DNA of 59,288 nt from Acetobacter farinalis (lineage in GTDB: Bacteria > Pseudomonadota > Alphaproteobacteria > Acetobacterales > Acetobacteraceae): NCBI RefSeq assembly GCF_011516935.1, contig NZ_WOTF01000011.1:1-59288 (forward strand). Reading direction: 5' to 3'. Positions 35,875-44,490 of the stretch are shown piece by piece; the first letter of the stretch is position 1, and each line of letters starts with the position of its first letter. The translations under genes and the position numbers were made by a program. The notes beneath the pieces were generated by a model. It was not told the DNA's origin. It saw only the letters and a program-made list of their open reading frames with translations, and made no database searches.

Positions 35875-36105
35875 ATGGAAAGTCCGATTTTATGGCCGCA
35901 GGATGATGGCGAACCGCTCGCCTGTCAGGAAAAACTGCGCGTGCTGAACGAGAACTGGCAGGAAGTGCAGGACATCGTGCGGGACGCGTTTGAAGATGCC
36001 ATCGTGATGGGCGTGAGTGAGCAGGTGATGCGGGACCGCCTCGCGCAGTTCGTGGCCTCTCTTCAGTCTCCGTATCAGGGCGCGCATCAGGGAAAGAAAG
36101 CATGA
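35875..36105 (+). CDS. Conserved-looking small acidic protein (76 aa)
   Basis: Starts at the ATG at 35875. Helical, Glu/Asp/Val-rich, no signal peptide or cysteine beyond one near the start. I do not recognise it. Its TGA overlaps the next ATG by 4 bases (36102), so it is translationally coupled to DUF2155 and lies between mlaD and that gene. Confidence 0.68.
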   Translation: MESPILWPQDDGEPLACQEKLRVLNENWQEVQDIVRDAFEDAIVMGVSEQVMRDRLAQFVASLQSPYQGAHQGKKA

Positions 36106-36737
36106 ACATGAAGCATTTTTCCCGTCTGGCCATGCTGTGTGGCGCGGTGGCCGGAGCTGGCGGGTGGATTGCCGCGCCGGAGGCTCGGGCTGTTGGTACA
36201 CCGGTGGCCCCCCCGGCTGTGTACGGGCCGGGGGTGTGGCAGGGGAAGGCGACCGCCGTGGTGCGGGTGCTGGACCGGCTGGACGCCCATGTGGAGATGA
36301 TTTCGGTCCCAGCGGGAACCACGGCACATTACAAGAGTTTGGATATTACCGCTGGCCGGTGCCTGGAGCGACCGGCAACGCTCTCGCCTGATGCTGCTGG
36401 CTGGCTTGAGCTGCATGATACGCATCCCGATGGGGCAACGTTCAAGGGCTGGATGCTCGCGGCAGAACCTGGTCTGGGAGTGTTTGAAAGCGCGGTGTAT
36501 GACGTGCGCATGGTGCGGTGTGAGGGCGCGAATGTGGAGCCCATGGCTCCGGCGCTGCCCGTGCCGGCCGTGCCGGTTCTGACCCCCGCACCCGCCGGGG
36601 CTGATCAGCCTGCGTCTCCTGCTCCTGCCAGCGGAGCGCCCGGTGCGGATGCGCTTCAGCCGCCGTCCGGTTCTTCCAGCCTTCCGGCCACGGGTGATGC
36701 GCCCGGCGCCACCCCCGAAGCCGGAGGAGAATATTGA
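36102..36737 (+). CDS. DUF2155 domain protein, exported
   Basis: 211 aa. A signal peptide ends near E-A-R-A-V (residue 30). Residues 45-148 are the DUF2155 domain: K-A-T-A-V-V-R-V-L-D-R-L-D-A-H near 50 and F-K-G-W-M-L-A-A-E-P-G-L-G near 115, followed by Y-D-V-R-M-V-R-C. C87 and C146 could form a disulfide. The last 60 residues are a Pro/Ala-rich tail. DUF2155 is common next to NDUFA12 in alphaproteobacteria; function unknown. Confidence 0.86.
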   Translation: MNMKHFSRLAMLCGAVAGAGGWIAAPEARAVGTPVAPPAVYGPGVWQGKATAVVRVLDRLDAHVEMISVPAGTTAHYKSLDITAGRCLERPATLSPDAAGWLELHDTHPDGATFKGWMLAAEPGLGVFESAVYDVRMVRCEGANVEPMAPALPVPAVPVLTPAPAGADQPASPAPASGAPGADALQPPSGSSSLPATGDAPGATPEAGGEY

Positions 36738-36886
36738 GGCAGTGCCGGGGAACACGTGCGGCAATGTGTGACCTGTCCTGCCCCTGAAGGATGTTGTCGG
36801 GCTCGTCCGGCTTGGGCATCGTCCTGTTTGGTGTTCGGTCCGGGTGGTGTTCTGGCTGGTCCGCCCCGAGGCAAGATTAAGGTGAG

Positions 36887-37636
36887 GTGCACGTGGTCCG
36901 TTCTTCTTCCAGCCAAGACTTTCGCCTTCAGGCCCCCCCTCTGGATGAGACAGCGTTTCTGATTGATTTTGATGGAACGCTGGTTGATATCGCCCCCACT
37001 CCTGACTCTGTTGTTGTGCCGGATGGGCTGCTGGAAACCCTGCGCCGCCTGCGTGCGGCCTGCGGGGATGCCCTTGCGGTGGTTTCAGGCCGCCCGATTG
37101 AACAGATTGATCATTTTCTGGGAGATATTCCGTTCGCTGTGGCCGGTGAGCATGGCATTGCCATAAGGCATCGGCCCGGCGGTCCGATCGAGCGCGCGGC
37201 TCTGCCGCAGGTGCCGCAGGCATGGTTTGCCGAGGCGCGTCATCTGGTTGCCGCATGGCCCGGCACACGGCTGGAGCATAAGCAGGGTGGTTTTGTCCTG
37301 CATTATCGCGCCGCACCGGAAGCAGGTCTTCCGCTGCACAAGGCGGCAGAGGCCTGGGTGCGAGACACCAATGGAGCCTTCGAGGTTCAGACAGCAAAAA
37401 TGGCGTGGGAAATCCGGCCCGCCGGGGTGGATAAGGGGTATGCCGTGAATATCCTGATGCAATCCGCGCCATTTTCCGGAAGAAAACCTATTTTTATCGG
37501 GGATGACGTGACGGATGAAGACGGCATTGAGACCGCCAGACGTCTCGGCGGCATCGGGCTGCGCATCCCGGCGGATTTCCCCAATCCCGCAGCGTTCCGC
37601 GCCTGGCTGGCGTTCCTGATTGAAGGGAAGAGCTGA
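36887..37636 (+). CDS. otsB: Trehalose-6-phosphate phosphatase
   Basis: 249 aa from a GTG at 36887 (or a GTG two codons later). HAD-type enzyme that converts trehalose 6-phosphate to trehalose. The nucleophile motif F-L-I-D-F-D-G-T-L-V-D is near residue 24, S-G-R-P-I-E near 65, G-E-H-G-I near 83 and the terminal G-D-D-V-T-D-E-D-G near 205. It precedes otsA by 3 bases, so both steps of trehalose synthesis are made together, as for osmotic or alcohol/acid stress. Confidence 0.95.
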   Translation: MHVVRSSSSQDFRLQAPPLDETAFLIDFDGTLVDIAPTPDSVVVPDGLLETLRRLRAACGDALAVVSGRPIEQIDHFLGDIPFAVAGEHGIAIRHRPGGPIERAALPQVPQAWFAEARHLVAAWPGTRLEHKQGGFVLHYRAAPEAGLPLHKAAEAWVRDTNGAFEVQTAKMAWEIRPAGVDKGYAVNILMQSAPFSGRKPIFIGDDVTDEDGIETARRLGGIGLRIPADFPNPAAFRAWLAFLIEGKS

Positions 37637-37639
37637 ACC

Positions 37640-38986
37640 ATGGGGCGTCTGGTTGTTGTTTCCAATCGGGTTCCTGCAGCGCAGGGCCGGTTGCAGTCCG
37701 CTGGCGGGCTGGCTGTTGCGCTCCGCGCGGCCCTGAAGGAAGGGAGTTGCCTGTGGTTCGGCTGGTCTGGCCGGCAGGTTGCCGGGCACGATGGGTATGA
37801 CCCGGAAGTCAGTCTCGATGAGGTGGGGAATGTCACGTATGCCACCATTGATCTGACACATGCGGAGTATGACGGGTTTTACCAGAAATATTCCAACGGC
37901 ATTTTGTGGCCGCTCTGCCACTACCGCGCCGGTCTGATGAATTATGACCGGAAAGACCAGAAAATCTATCAGGATGTGAACGCCCTGTTCGCCCGAAAGC
38001 TGCTGCCGCTTTTGCAGCCGGGGGACCGGATCTGGATTCATGACTACCATCTCTTCCCTCTCGGTCAGGCGCTGCGTGATCTGGGGGTTACAGCCCCGAT
38101 CGGGTTTTTTCTGCATATTCCGTTCCCGCCATGGAGCCTGATGCGCGCCCTGCCGCATGCGGATGGTCTGCTGCGCACCATGCAGGCGTATGATGTGATT
38201 GGTGTGCAGACGGAAGATGATGCCCGGAACATGAATGACGGGTTCTCCATCGTGGGGGTTGAGGCAAAGGCAAGGGTGTTCCCGATCGGGATTGATCCCG
38301 AAAACTTTGCAAAACAGGCGGAGGAGGGGCTTACTCACCCGGATGTTAAGAAGCTGAAGGAAAGCCTGAGCGGGAAGCCCTTTATTATCGGGGTGGACCG
38401 GCTGGATTATTCCAAAGGGCTTCTGGCGCGGTTCAAGGGATATGAAACCTTCCTTGCCCGGTATCCCGAGCATCGGGGGAAGGTGGATTATCTTCAGGTT
38501 GCCCCTGTCTCGCGCGGGAATGTGCCGGAATACCGCGCTTTGCGCAGGGATCTGGATGAAGCGGCCGGGCGCATTAATGGTACCTACGGAACATATGACT
38601 GGACACCCATCCGCTATCTCACGCACCCGGTGCCCCGAGCGCTGCTTGCCAGTTTCTATCGCTTGGCCGATGTTGCGTTGGTTACCCCCCTGCGGGACGG
38701 CATGAATCTTGTGGCCAAGGAATATGTGGCGGCTCAGGATAAGGCTGATCCGGGTGTGCTGATTCTGTCGCATTTTGCAGGGGCCGCGCCGGAGATGGAG
38801 TCTGCCCTGATGGTCAACCCGCATGATGCGGATGAAATTGCCGATGCCCTGCATAAAGCGCTCACCATGCCCGCCGGGGAGCGCCGCGCCCGGTGGGATC
38901 TGCTTGAGCCGGATGTCTGGCGGGTCACGGCGGTAACATGGGCCTATAATTTCATCACAGCACTGAGTGAGGCACGTCCAGCGTGA
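37640..38986 (+). CDS. otsA: Trehalose-6-phosphate synthase
   Basis: 448 aa GT20 enzyme joining UDP-glucose (or another NDP-glucose) to glucose 6-phosphate. Substrate-binding blocks: V-V-S-N-R-V-P at residue 5, S-A-G-G-L-A near 20, W-I-H-D-Y-H-L near 135, G-F-F-L-H-I-P-F-P near 155, V-D-R-L-D-Y-S-K-G near 253 and D-G-M-N-L-V-A-K-E-Y near 353. It forms the otsBA operon and overlaps dsbB by 4 bases. Confidence 0.96.
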   Translation: MGRLVVVSNRVPAAQGRLQSAGGLAVALRAALKEGSCLWFGWSGRQVAGHDGYDPEVSLDEVGNVTYATIDLTHAEYDGFYQKYSNGILWPLCHYRAGLMNYDRKDQKIYQDVNALFARKLLPLLQPGDRIWIHDYHLFPLGQALRDLGVTAPIGFFLHIPFPPWSLMRALPHADGLLRTMQAYDVIGVQTEDDARNMNDGFSIVGVEAKARVFPIGIDPENFAKQAEEGLTHPDVKKLKESLSGKPFIIGVDRLDYSKGLLARFKGYETFLARYPEHRGKVDYLQVAPVSRGNVPEYRALRRDLDEAAGRINGTYGTYDWTPIRYLTHPVPRALLASFYRLADVALVTPLRDGMNLVAKEYVAAQDKADPGVLILSHFAGAAPEMESALMVNPHDADEIADALHKALTMPAGERRARWDLLEPDVWRVTAVTWAYNFITALSEARPA

Positions 38987-39498
38987 AATCTGCGCTTTCT
39001 TTGAGGAAAATGGGTCTTTTCCTTGCTCTGGCCGGCGCTGTGGCGCTGGGCGTTGCGTGGTTGGTAGAGCATGTCCTGCACATCATGCCCTGTGAGCTGT
39101 GTCTGGTTGAACGCTGGCCGTGGCGGGTGCTGATTGTGATCGGCATTGTTGATATCCTGCTGCCGGGCGCTGCCGGAGGGCCAGTGCTGTGGCTGTGTGT
39201 GCCTGTTCTGCTGGCGTCTGTCGGGCTTGCTTTCTGCCATGCCGGGGTGGAGTGGGGGTGGTGGCCCAGCCCGCTGCCCGGGTGCCAGGCTCCGCATATT
39301 ACCGGCAAAACAATGGCGGAACGCCTGGCCTCCATGCCGCTGCTGCCCTCCAAACCGTGTGATGCCCCAACCTATCTGGTGCCCGGCTTGCCGCTTTCCA
39401 TGTCTGTCATGGGCGGGCTGTATGCCGCGGCGGTGCTGGGGGTGTTCGGGGTCTGGCGGTACCGGATCATCCGTGCGTCCCGCCGGATATTTTATTAA
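38983..39498 (+). CDS. dsbB: DsbB-family disulfide bond formation protein
   Basis: 171 aa from a GTG overlapping the otsA stop. Four hydrophobic segments (about 10-30, 45-65, 68-85, 140-160). The quinone-linked cysteine pair is in M-P-C-E-L-C near residue 38, and the periplasmic pair in L-P-G-C-Q-A-P and P-S-K-P-C-D-A-P near 100-125. It reoxidises DsbA-type proteins in the periplasm with ubiquinone. It ends the otsBA-dsbB unit. Confidence 0.88.
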   Translation: MKSALSLRKMGLFLALAGAVALGVAWLVEHVLHIMPCELCLVERWPWRVLIVIGIVDILLPGAAGGPVLWLCVPVLLASVGLAFCHAGVEWGWWPSPLPGCQAPHITGKTMAERLASMPLLPSKPCDAPTYLVPGLPLSMSVMGGLYAAAVLGVFGVWRYRIIRASRRIFY

Positions 39499-39519
39499 GA
39501 CTATTAAAGAAAAGTAGCG

Positions 39520-39554
39520 GCCGGGCGGCTGGTCTGTGCCAGCCAGCGCCCGGC
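39520..39554 (+). terminator. Terminator after dsbB
   Basis: GCCGGGCGGCTGG (39520-39532) pairs with CCAGCC (39539-39544) and GCCCGGC (39548-39554) with a 3-base bulge, followed by TGTCCTTCTTT. It lies 21 bases after the dsbB stop. Confidence 0.6.
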
Positions 39555-39621
39555 TGTCCTTCTTTGGGGCTTTTCTGTTCCTGATACCATTCCTGTGCTA
39601 GTGTGCGAGTACTTGGCAGAC

Positions 39622-39649
39622 TTGTTGAAGGACTGCGTCTAAATATATA
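39622..39649 (+). promoter_or_regulatory. Candidate promoter of the 979-aa glycosyltransferase
   Basis: TTGTTG (39622-39627) and TATATA (39644-39649) are 16 bases apart and 35 bases upstream of the start, after the preceding terminator. Confidence 0.5.
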
Positions 39650-39683
39650 GTCAGCCCCTGATGGAAAGCCTTAGGAAATTTCA

Positions 39684-42623
39684 ATGACGGCATATGATAA
39701 AGACAAAAAGCTTGATTGGAGTGTATTTGACTGCGGCTGGTATAAAGAGAAATATAAAGATGTTCTAAACTTCCTGCACGTTGAAACGGATGAGGCTGTT
39801 CAGGAATTTTATAATACCAAAGGGGAAGGCCTCAGGCATTCTCCCAATCCGTATTTTGATGAAGACTGGTATCTGGACAAATATCCCGATGTTGCCGAGC
39901 AGGTCAGCCGTGGGGAAGTCCGGTCCGGCTTTGAGCATTACTGCCAGAAAGGTTTTGCCTCTCACAACCCGCACTGGCTGTTTGATGAGGCGTATTATCT
40001 GAAGCGGCATCCGGACATTTCCGATGTCACTCTGGCGGAAATGGGCTTCAGAAACGGGTATGACCATTACCTCAATATTGGTGATTTCCAGTATAGCAGC
40101 GGTTCATGGTTTTTTGACCCCAATGCGTGGTTGAAAGGTGGTCAGGCCACAACCACGGATCTGGGGCCTTATGCCCAGTGCGTACGGGCCACAGCGCCGG
40201 TAAGCGGGTACGGCCACAGGCTGTCCTGGTATTTTGACCCGGAATGGTATCTGGAAACCTATCCGGAAGTACGCAAGGAGCTGGATGCTGGCGCATGGAC
40301 ATCCGCCTTGCACCATTATCTTGCCAATAAAACCCCAGGCCTTTTCAATCCTGATCCCTATTTTTCAGAAGAGTTTTACGGCACGATCAATCATGATGTG
40401 TCCGGTGCGGTTGAAAGCGGGAATTTTCGCAATTTCTTTGAACATTTCCTGAAATATGGCGTTCATGAACTGCGCAAGCCCATCGCCGCGGTTGATCTGG
40501 AAGGGTATTACCGTAACCCGGCCGTGCAGCGTGAGGTGAGCCGGGGGGATTACCCGGACGCGTTCGCCCATTACATCGCGCATGGTGGCAAGGTGGAAGA
40601 TGATGCGGCTTTCCAGAAGGAAAACGAGCATGTTTCCAAGAAAATCTACCATGAAATGTGCCGTGTCAGGATGCCGCTTCTGCTGAACCAGACGCTGGAT
40701 TTTACGTACGAGTATCCTGATTTCACCGTTATTATGATTGTCCATGACCATTTTGCCATGACGCTGAGCGCACTGGCATCCCTGCGGGCGAACTATAACG
40801 GCCCCATGCAGGTCATTCTGGTGGATTCAGGCTCTACGGATGGTGTCCGGCATATCGAGCAGCATGTGCGCGGTCTGGACGTGCTGCGCTTCCCCGGTAA
40901 TATCGGGTTCCTGCTGGGCTGTAATGCAGCGCTTGAAAAAGTGCGTGGTCCGTTCACGCTCTATCTGAATAATGATCTGGAACTGATGCCGGGCGCCATT
41001 GGCAATGCTCTGGCGCGCCTGCGGGCCGAACCCAAAACCGGCGCCGTGGGGGCCAAGCTGGTGCGCACCAATGGCATGTTGCAGGAAGCAGGCAGCATTG
41101 TCTGGCGTGATGGCTCGGTTTGCGGATACCTGCGTGACAAGCGCCCCGATGTGCCCGAAGCCAATTTCGTGCGCTCTGTTGATTTCTGCTCCGGCGCGTT
41201 CCTGCTGGTGCGCACGGACCTGCTCCGCCAGCTTGGCGGGTTTGATACGGATTATGCTCCGGCGTATTTTGAGGAAACGGATCTGTGCATCCGGATTCAT
41301 GAAGCCGGGTTTGATGTGGTGTATGACCCCTCTATTGTGGTGATTCACTACGAATACGTCACGTCCGGTTTTATCAGCGGTGCCTCCATGATTGCGCGTA
41401 ATCAGGAGATTTTCCGCAAGAAGCACGGGGCGTACCTGCGGCAGAAAAACCTGTTCCATGAGCGCCTGCTGGTGCGGGCGCGCTCTTCCGCAAGCAGACA
41501 GAAGCGTATCCTGTTTATTGAAGACCGGCTGCCATACCGCTTCCTCGGGTCGGGCTTTACACGCTCGAACGATGTGATCCGGAGCATGATTGATCTGGGG
41601 TATCACGTTACAGTCTATCCGGTTTATCGCCCCACGGAGCCTATGGAAGATATCTGCCGGTCTTTCCCGGATCGTGCAGAAGTTATCTGGGATCGTGAAC
41701 TTCCTGAGCTTGAGGAATTCATCAAATCCCGTTCCGGATATTATGATCTGGTCTGGATTGCCCGCACGCATAATGCGGACCGTCTGGCCCCGGTGCTGAT
41801 GCAGTGTGCGGATGCCATTTCCTCTCACGCGGTGATTATTGACACCGAGGCCGTGGCGGCCCCGCGCGAACACCAGAAACGTGTGCTGCGTGGTGAAACC
41901 GCGATCGAGCAGTCAGTGGAAGAAATGCTCACCCATGAATTCCGGCATCTGTTCATGGCTGAAAAAATCATTGCCGTGAACGGCAAGGATGCGGATATCC
42001 TGAAGAAGAATGGTTTCCAGAATGTGGGTGTTCTGGGGCATATGCAGAAGGCGCTTCCCTATTCTCCCGGTTGGGATGCGCGGCGTGATATTCTGTTCCT
42101 TGGCGCCATGCATGACATTGATTCCCCCAATGTCGATTCTCTGGCGTGGTTCAGTAGTGAGGTCCTGCCTCTGCTGGAAGGACGCCTTCCTGACGATGTG
42201 AAATTTACCGTGTGTGGCTATATCAATCCGAAGGTTGATCTCTCGCCATTGGCAAGAAACCCGCGCGTCAACCTGATCGGGCGTGTTTCGGAAGTCGGGC
42301 CGGTTTATGACAGGCATCGTGTTTTTGTGGCCCCGACGCGGTTTGCCGCAGGGATTCCCTACAAAATTCATGAGGCTGCCGCGCATGGTTTGCCGATTGT
42401 GGCCTCCTCTATCCTGTGTGAGCAGGTGGGATGGACACCGGGTGAGGATATGCTGAGTGTCAGTACGGCGGACCCGCAGGCTTTTGCTGATGCCGTTGTC
42501 CGGCTTTATGAAGACAGGGAACTGTGGGAAAGCCTGCGTGAGAATGAGCTGAAGCGGATGCGGGAAGACCATTCCCGTGAGAAATATCTCGAACAGCTTA
42601 AAGAAATTCTCAGCTTTTCATGA
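39684..42623 (+). CDS. Repeat-containing GT2-GT4 fusion glycosyltransferase
   Basis: 979 aa, soluble, no signal peptide. Residues about 5-320 hold at least five tandem modules of ~40 residues of the form [DN]-x-x-[WY]-Y-L-x-x-x-P-D-V ... H-Y-x-x-x-G (for example D-W-Y-L-D-K-Y-P-D-V and E-W-Y-L-E-T-Y-P-E-V). Residues 344-570 are a GT2 domain (T-V-I-M-I-V-H-D-H start, D-S-G-S-T-D, metal motif N-N-D-L-E-L, E-E-T-D-L-C-I-R-I). Residues 605-975 look like GT4 (P-T-R-F-A-A-G-I-P-Y-K-I-H-E-A-A-A-H-G-L-P). Likely builds a surface glycan; acceptor unknown. The 517-aa protein at 54.6-56.2 kb carries related modules. Confidence 0.85.
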   Translation: MTAYDKDKKLDWSVFDCGWYKEKYKDVLNFLHVETDEAVQEFYNTKGEGLRHSPNPYFDEDWYLDKYPDVAEQVSRGEVRSGFEHYCQKGFASHNPHWLFDEAYYLKRHPDISDVTLAEMGFRNGYDHYLNIGDFQYSSGSWFFDPNAWLKGGQATTTDLGPYAQCVRATAPVSGYGHRLSWYFDPEWYLETYPEVRKELDAGAWTSALHHYLANKTPGLFNPDPYFSEEFYGTINHDVSGAVESGNFRNFFEHFLKYGVHELRKPIAAVDLEGYYRNPAVQREVSRGDYPDAFAHYIAHGGKVEDDAAFQKENEHVSKKIYHEMCRVRMPLLLNQTLDFTYEYPDFTVIMIVHDHFAMTLSALASLRANYNGPMQVILVDSGSTDGVRHIEQHVRGLDVLRFPGNIGFLLGCNAALEKVRGPFTLYLNNDLELMPGAIGNALARLRAEPKTGAVGAKLVRTNGMLQEAGSIVWRDGSVCGYLRDKRPDVPEANFVRSVDFCSGAFLLVRTDLLRQLGGFDTDYAPAYFEETDLCIRIHEAGFDVVYDPSIVVIHYEYVTSGFISGASMIARNQEIFRKKHGAYLRQKNLFHERLLVRARSSASRQKRILFIEDRLPYRFLGSGFTRSNDVIRSMIDLGYHVTVYPVYRPTEPMEDICRSFPDRAEVIWDRELPELEEFIKSRSGYYDLVWIARTHNADRLAPVLMQCADAISSHAVIIDTEAVAAPREHQKRVLRGETAIEQSVEEMLTHEFRHLFMAEKIIAVNGKDADILKKNGFQNVGVLGHMQKALPYSPGWDARRDILFLGAMHDIDSPNVDSLAWFSSEVLPLLEGRLPDDVKFTVCGYINPKVDLSPLARNPRVNLIGRVSEVGPVYDRHRVFVAPTRFAAGIPYKIHEAAAHGLPIVASSILCEQVGWTPGEDMLSVSTADPQAFADAVVRLYEDRELWESLRENELKRMREDHSREKYLEQLKEILSFS

Positions 42624-42666
42624 AAAGCGTTTCCCTCTTCCCTGAGATATTCTCAGGAGGGAGGGG

Positions 42667-42691
42667 AGGCCCCATGATCGTGATGGGGCCT
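42667..42691. terminator. Terminator between convergent glycosyltransferase and Nudix genes
   Basis: AGGCCCCAT (42667-42675) and ATGGGGCCT (42683-42691) form a 9-base stem, with TTT following. It touches the stop of the leftward Nudix gene at 42692. Confidence 0.7.
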
Positions 42692-43144
42692 TTACGGTGC
42701 GGCGTGTTCGGGCATGATTTTTTGCGTGAGCTCAAACAGCCGCGCACAGGCTTGCGCCCCGAGCGCGCTGATGGCGTCATAGGAAAACCAGCGTGCTTCC
42801 AGCGCATCATCCCCGGCCTGTGGCAGGATGGTGTGCGGTTGCGGGTCTTCACACAGCACAGCGACAATTACGTAATGGAACGTCAGCGCGCCTTCCGGGG
42901 TGCGGTGGAGACTGTCAAAAACATCCACAGTTTTCAGGGCGCGCGCCTTCAGGCCGGTTTCTTCCAGCAGTTCCCGCTCCGCCGCCTGAAACAGTGTTTC
43001 TCCGGCTTCAACCCGGCCGCCGGGAAACCCCCATAATCCGGCATCCGGCGGATTGGCGCGGCGTATAAGCAGGACATTCCGGCCGTTCCGGACAAGGGCC
43101 AGAACGCCAACACGCGGCATGAGGGGAGACTGCGCAGAGGTCAT
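42692..43144 (-). CDS. Nudix hydrolase (ADP-ribose pyrophosphatase-like)
   Basis: 150 aa from the ATG at 43144; an ATG at 43180 would add 12 residues. The Nudix box G-R-V-E-A-G-E-T-L-F-Q-A-A-E-R-E-L-L-E-E with following T-G-L fits GX5EX7REUXEEXGU. The N-terminal strand P-R-V-G-V-L-A-L-V-R-N is typical. The nucleotide diphosphate substrate cannot be read from the sequence; MutT/ADP-ribose types are possible. Confidence 0.9.
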   Translation of the reverse strand: MTSAQSPLMPRVGVLALVRNGRNVLLIRRANPPDAGLWGFPGGRVEAGETLFQAAERELLEETGLKARALKTVDVFDSLHRTPEGALTFHYVIVAVLCEDPQPHTILPQAGDDALEARWFSYDAISALGAQACARLFELTQKIMPEHAAP

Positions 43145-43352
43145 GTCTAAAAAATGCAGAGGATTGAGCGGCCCGGTCAAGTCCCGGCGCGCGGAAGGCC
43201 GCTATCCTGTGAAAACATGTCGGAATCCCGCATGAGGCAGGCACTCTTCACGCCGCCGTGCGTTAAGGGTGTAGTGCTGTACCATCAGGCTGGCTTTGAG
43301 CCAGTTTTTTTTGGGTGCAGAGAGAGTTCCTGAAGGTGAGGAGTGCCTGAGT

Positions 43353-44351
43353 ATGACAGCAGAAACCTTGTCCATTCCCGGTCTGGCAAAGCCAGCTTCC
43401 CGTATCGCACTGGGAACATGGGCCATTGGGGGTGCCATGTGGGGTGGCGCGGATGATGCCAATGCCGCCAGAACCATTGATAAAGCCCTTGATCTGGGCA
43501 TTAACGTGATTGATACCGCACCGGTTTACGGGTTTGGCCATTCGGAAGAGGTGGTTGGCCGCGCCGTGGAGGGCAAGCGGGACAAGGTCATTCTGGCAAC
43601 AAAAGTGGGCCTGAACTGGCAGGGTGGCAAAATCTTCCGTGATAGCCGCCCGGCGCGCATTGAGCAGGAGATTGAAGACTCCCTGCGCCGCCTGCGCACT
43701 GAGTATATTGACCTGTATCAGGTGCACTGGCCGGACGTGGAAACGCCGCTGGAAGAAACCGCCCGCGCTCTTGAAAACCTGGTGAAGGCAGGGAAAGTAC
43801 GGGCTCTGGGGGTCAGTAATTTCTCCCCGGCGCAGATGGATGAGTTCAGCAAGTTTGCACCACTTGCCACCATTCAGCCGCCCTATAACCTGTTTGAACG
43901 TGAGATTGAGCAGGATGTTCTGCCGGCCGCGGTCCGGAACAAGCTGGTGGTGCTGGCCTATGGGCCCCTGTGCCGCGGCCTTCTGTCCGGCCGGATGACG
44001 GCAGACCGCAAGTTTGAAGGGGATGACCTGCGCAACCATGATCCCAAATTCCAGCAGCCACGCTTTGACCAGTATCTGAAAGCGGTGGAAGATCTGAAAG
44101 GCATTGCGGAGAAGCATGGCAAGAGCATGTTGGCGCTTGCTGTTCGCTGGGTGCTGGACCGTGGGCCGACCATTGCGCTGTGGGGGGCGAGAAAGCCTGA
44201 GCAGATCAGCGGGGTGGAGGAAGCATTCGGCTGGACGCTGGATGAGGCTGACATGAAAGCCATTGATACCATTCTGACCCGCGATATTCAGAACCCGGTC
44301 GGGCCGGAATTCATGGCCCCGCCTGCCAGAAATCGTGTTCAGGGCCAGTGA
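43353..44351 (+). CDS. Aldo/keto reductase
   Basis: 332 aa from the ATG at 43353 with GGAG 11-14 bases upstream. TIM-barrel NADP enzyme: G-T-W-A-I-G-G near residue 21, the catalytic D-T-A-P-V-Y-G-F-G-H-S-E (D/Y) near 53, K in A-T-K-V-G near 85 and H in Y-Q-V-H-W-P near 120. Similar to the YajO/Gcy group of AKR proteins. The substrate is unknown. It is read toward uvrB without a shared overlap. Confidence 0.92.
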   Translation: MTAETLSIPGLAKPASRIALGTWAIGGAMWGGADDANAARTIDKALDLGINVIDTAPVYGFGHSEEVVGRAVEGKRDKVILATKVGLNWQGGKIFRDSRPARIEQEIEDSLRRLRTEYIDLYQVHWPDVETPLEETARALENLVKAGKVRALGVSNFSPAQMDEFSKFAPLATIQPPYNLFEREIEQDVLPAAVRNKLVVLAYGPLCRGLLSGRMTADRKFEGDDLRNHDPKFQQPRFDQYLKAVEDLKGIAEKHGKSMLALAVRWVLDRGPTIALWGARKPEQISGVEEAFGWTLDEADMKAIDTILTRDIQNPVGPEFMAPPARNRVQGQ

Positions 44352-44490
44352 GAGACAGTGTGAGGGACAGTGTGTGGGGGCGCAGGACCTGTGCGCGGAT
44401 GCAGGGCTGAATAGCGCAGGGTGAGCAGGGTGCGGGCGGCTGCGGCCTGGAGGCTTGCAGGCCGCCCGTTGCCGCCCCATGTTGAACGCC

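Noticed and set aside
36087..37472. Minus-strand 461-codon frame opposite DUF2155/otsB
   Set aside because: Very rich in Arg/His/Pro/Gly, as expected for antisense of high-GC genes.
37085..38854. Minus-strand 589-codon frame opposite otsB/otsA
   Set aside because: Antisense to two recognised trehalose genes, and its sequence resembles no known protein.
44352..44490. LexA/SOS box upstream of uvrB
   Set aside because: The nearest GTTC is not followed by a second GTTC at 7 bases, the alphaproteobacterial spacing; only a GACAGTGTG direct repeat is seen.
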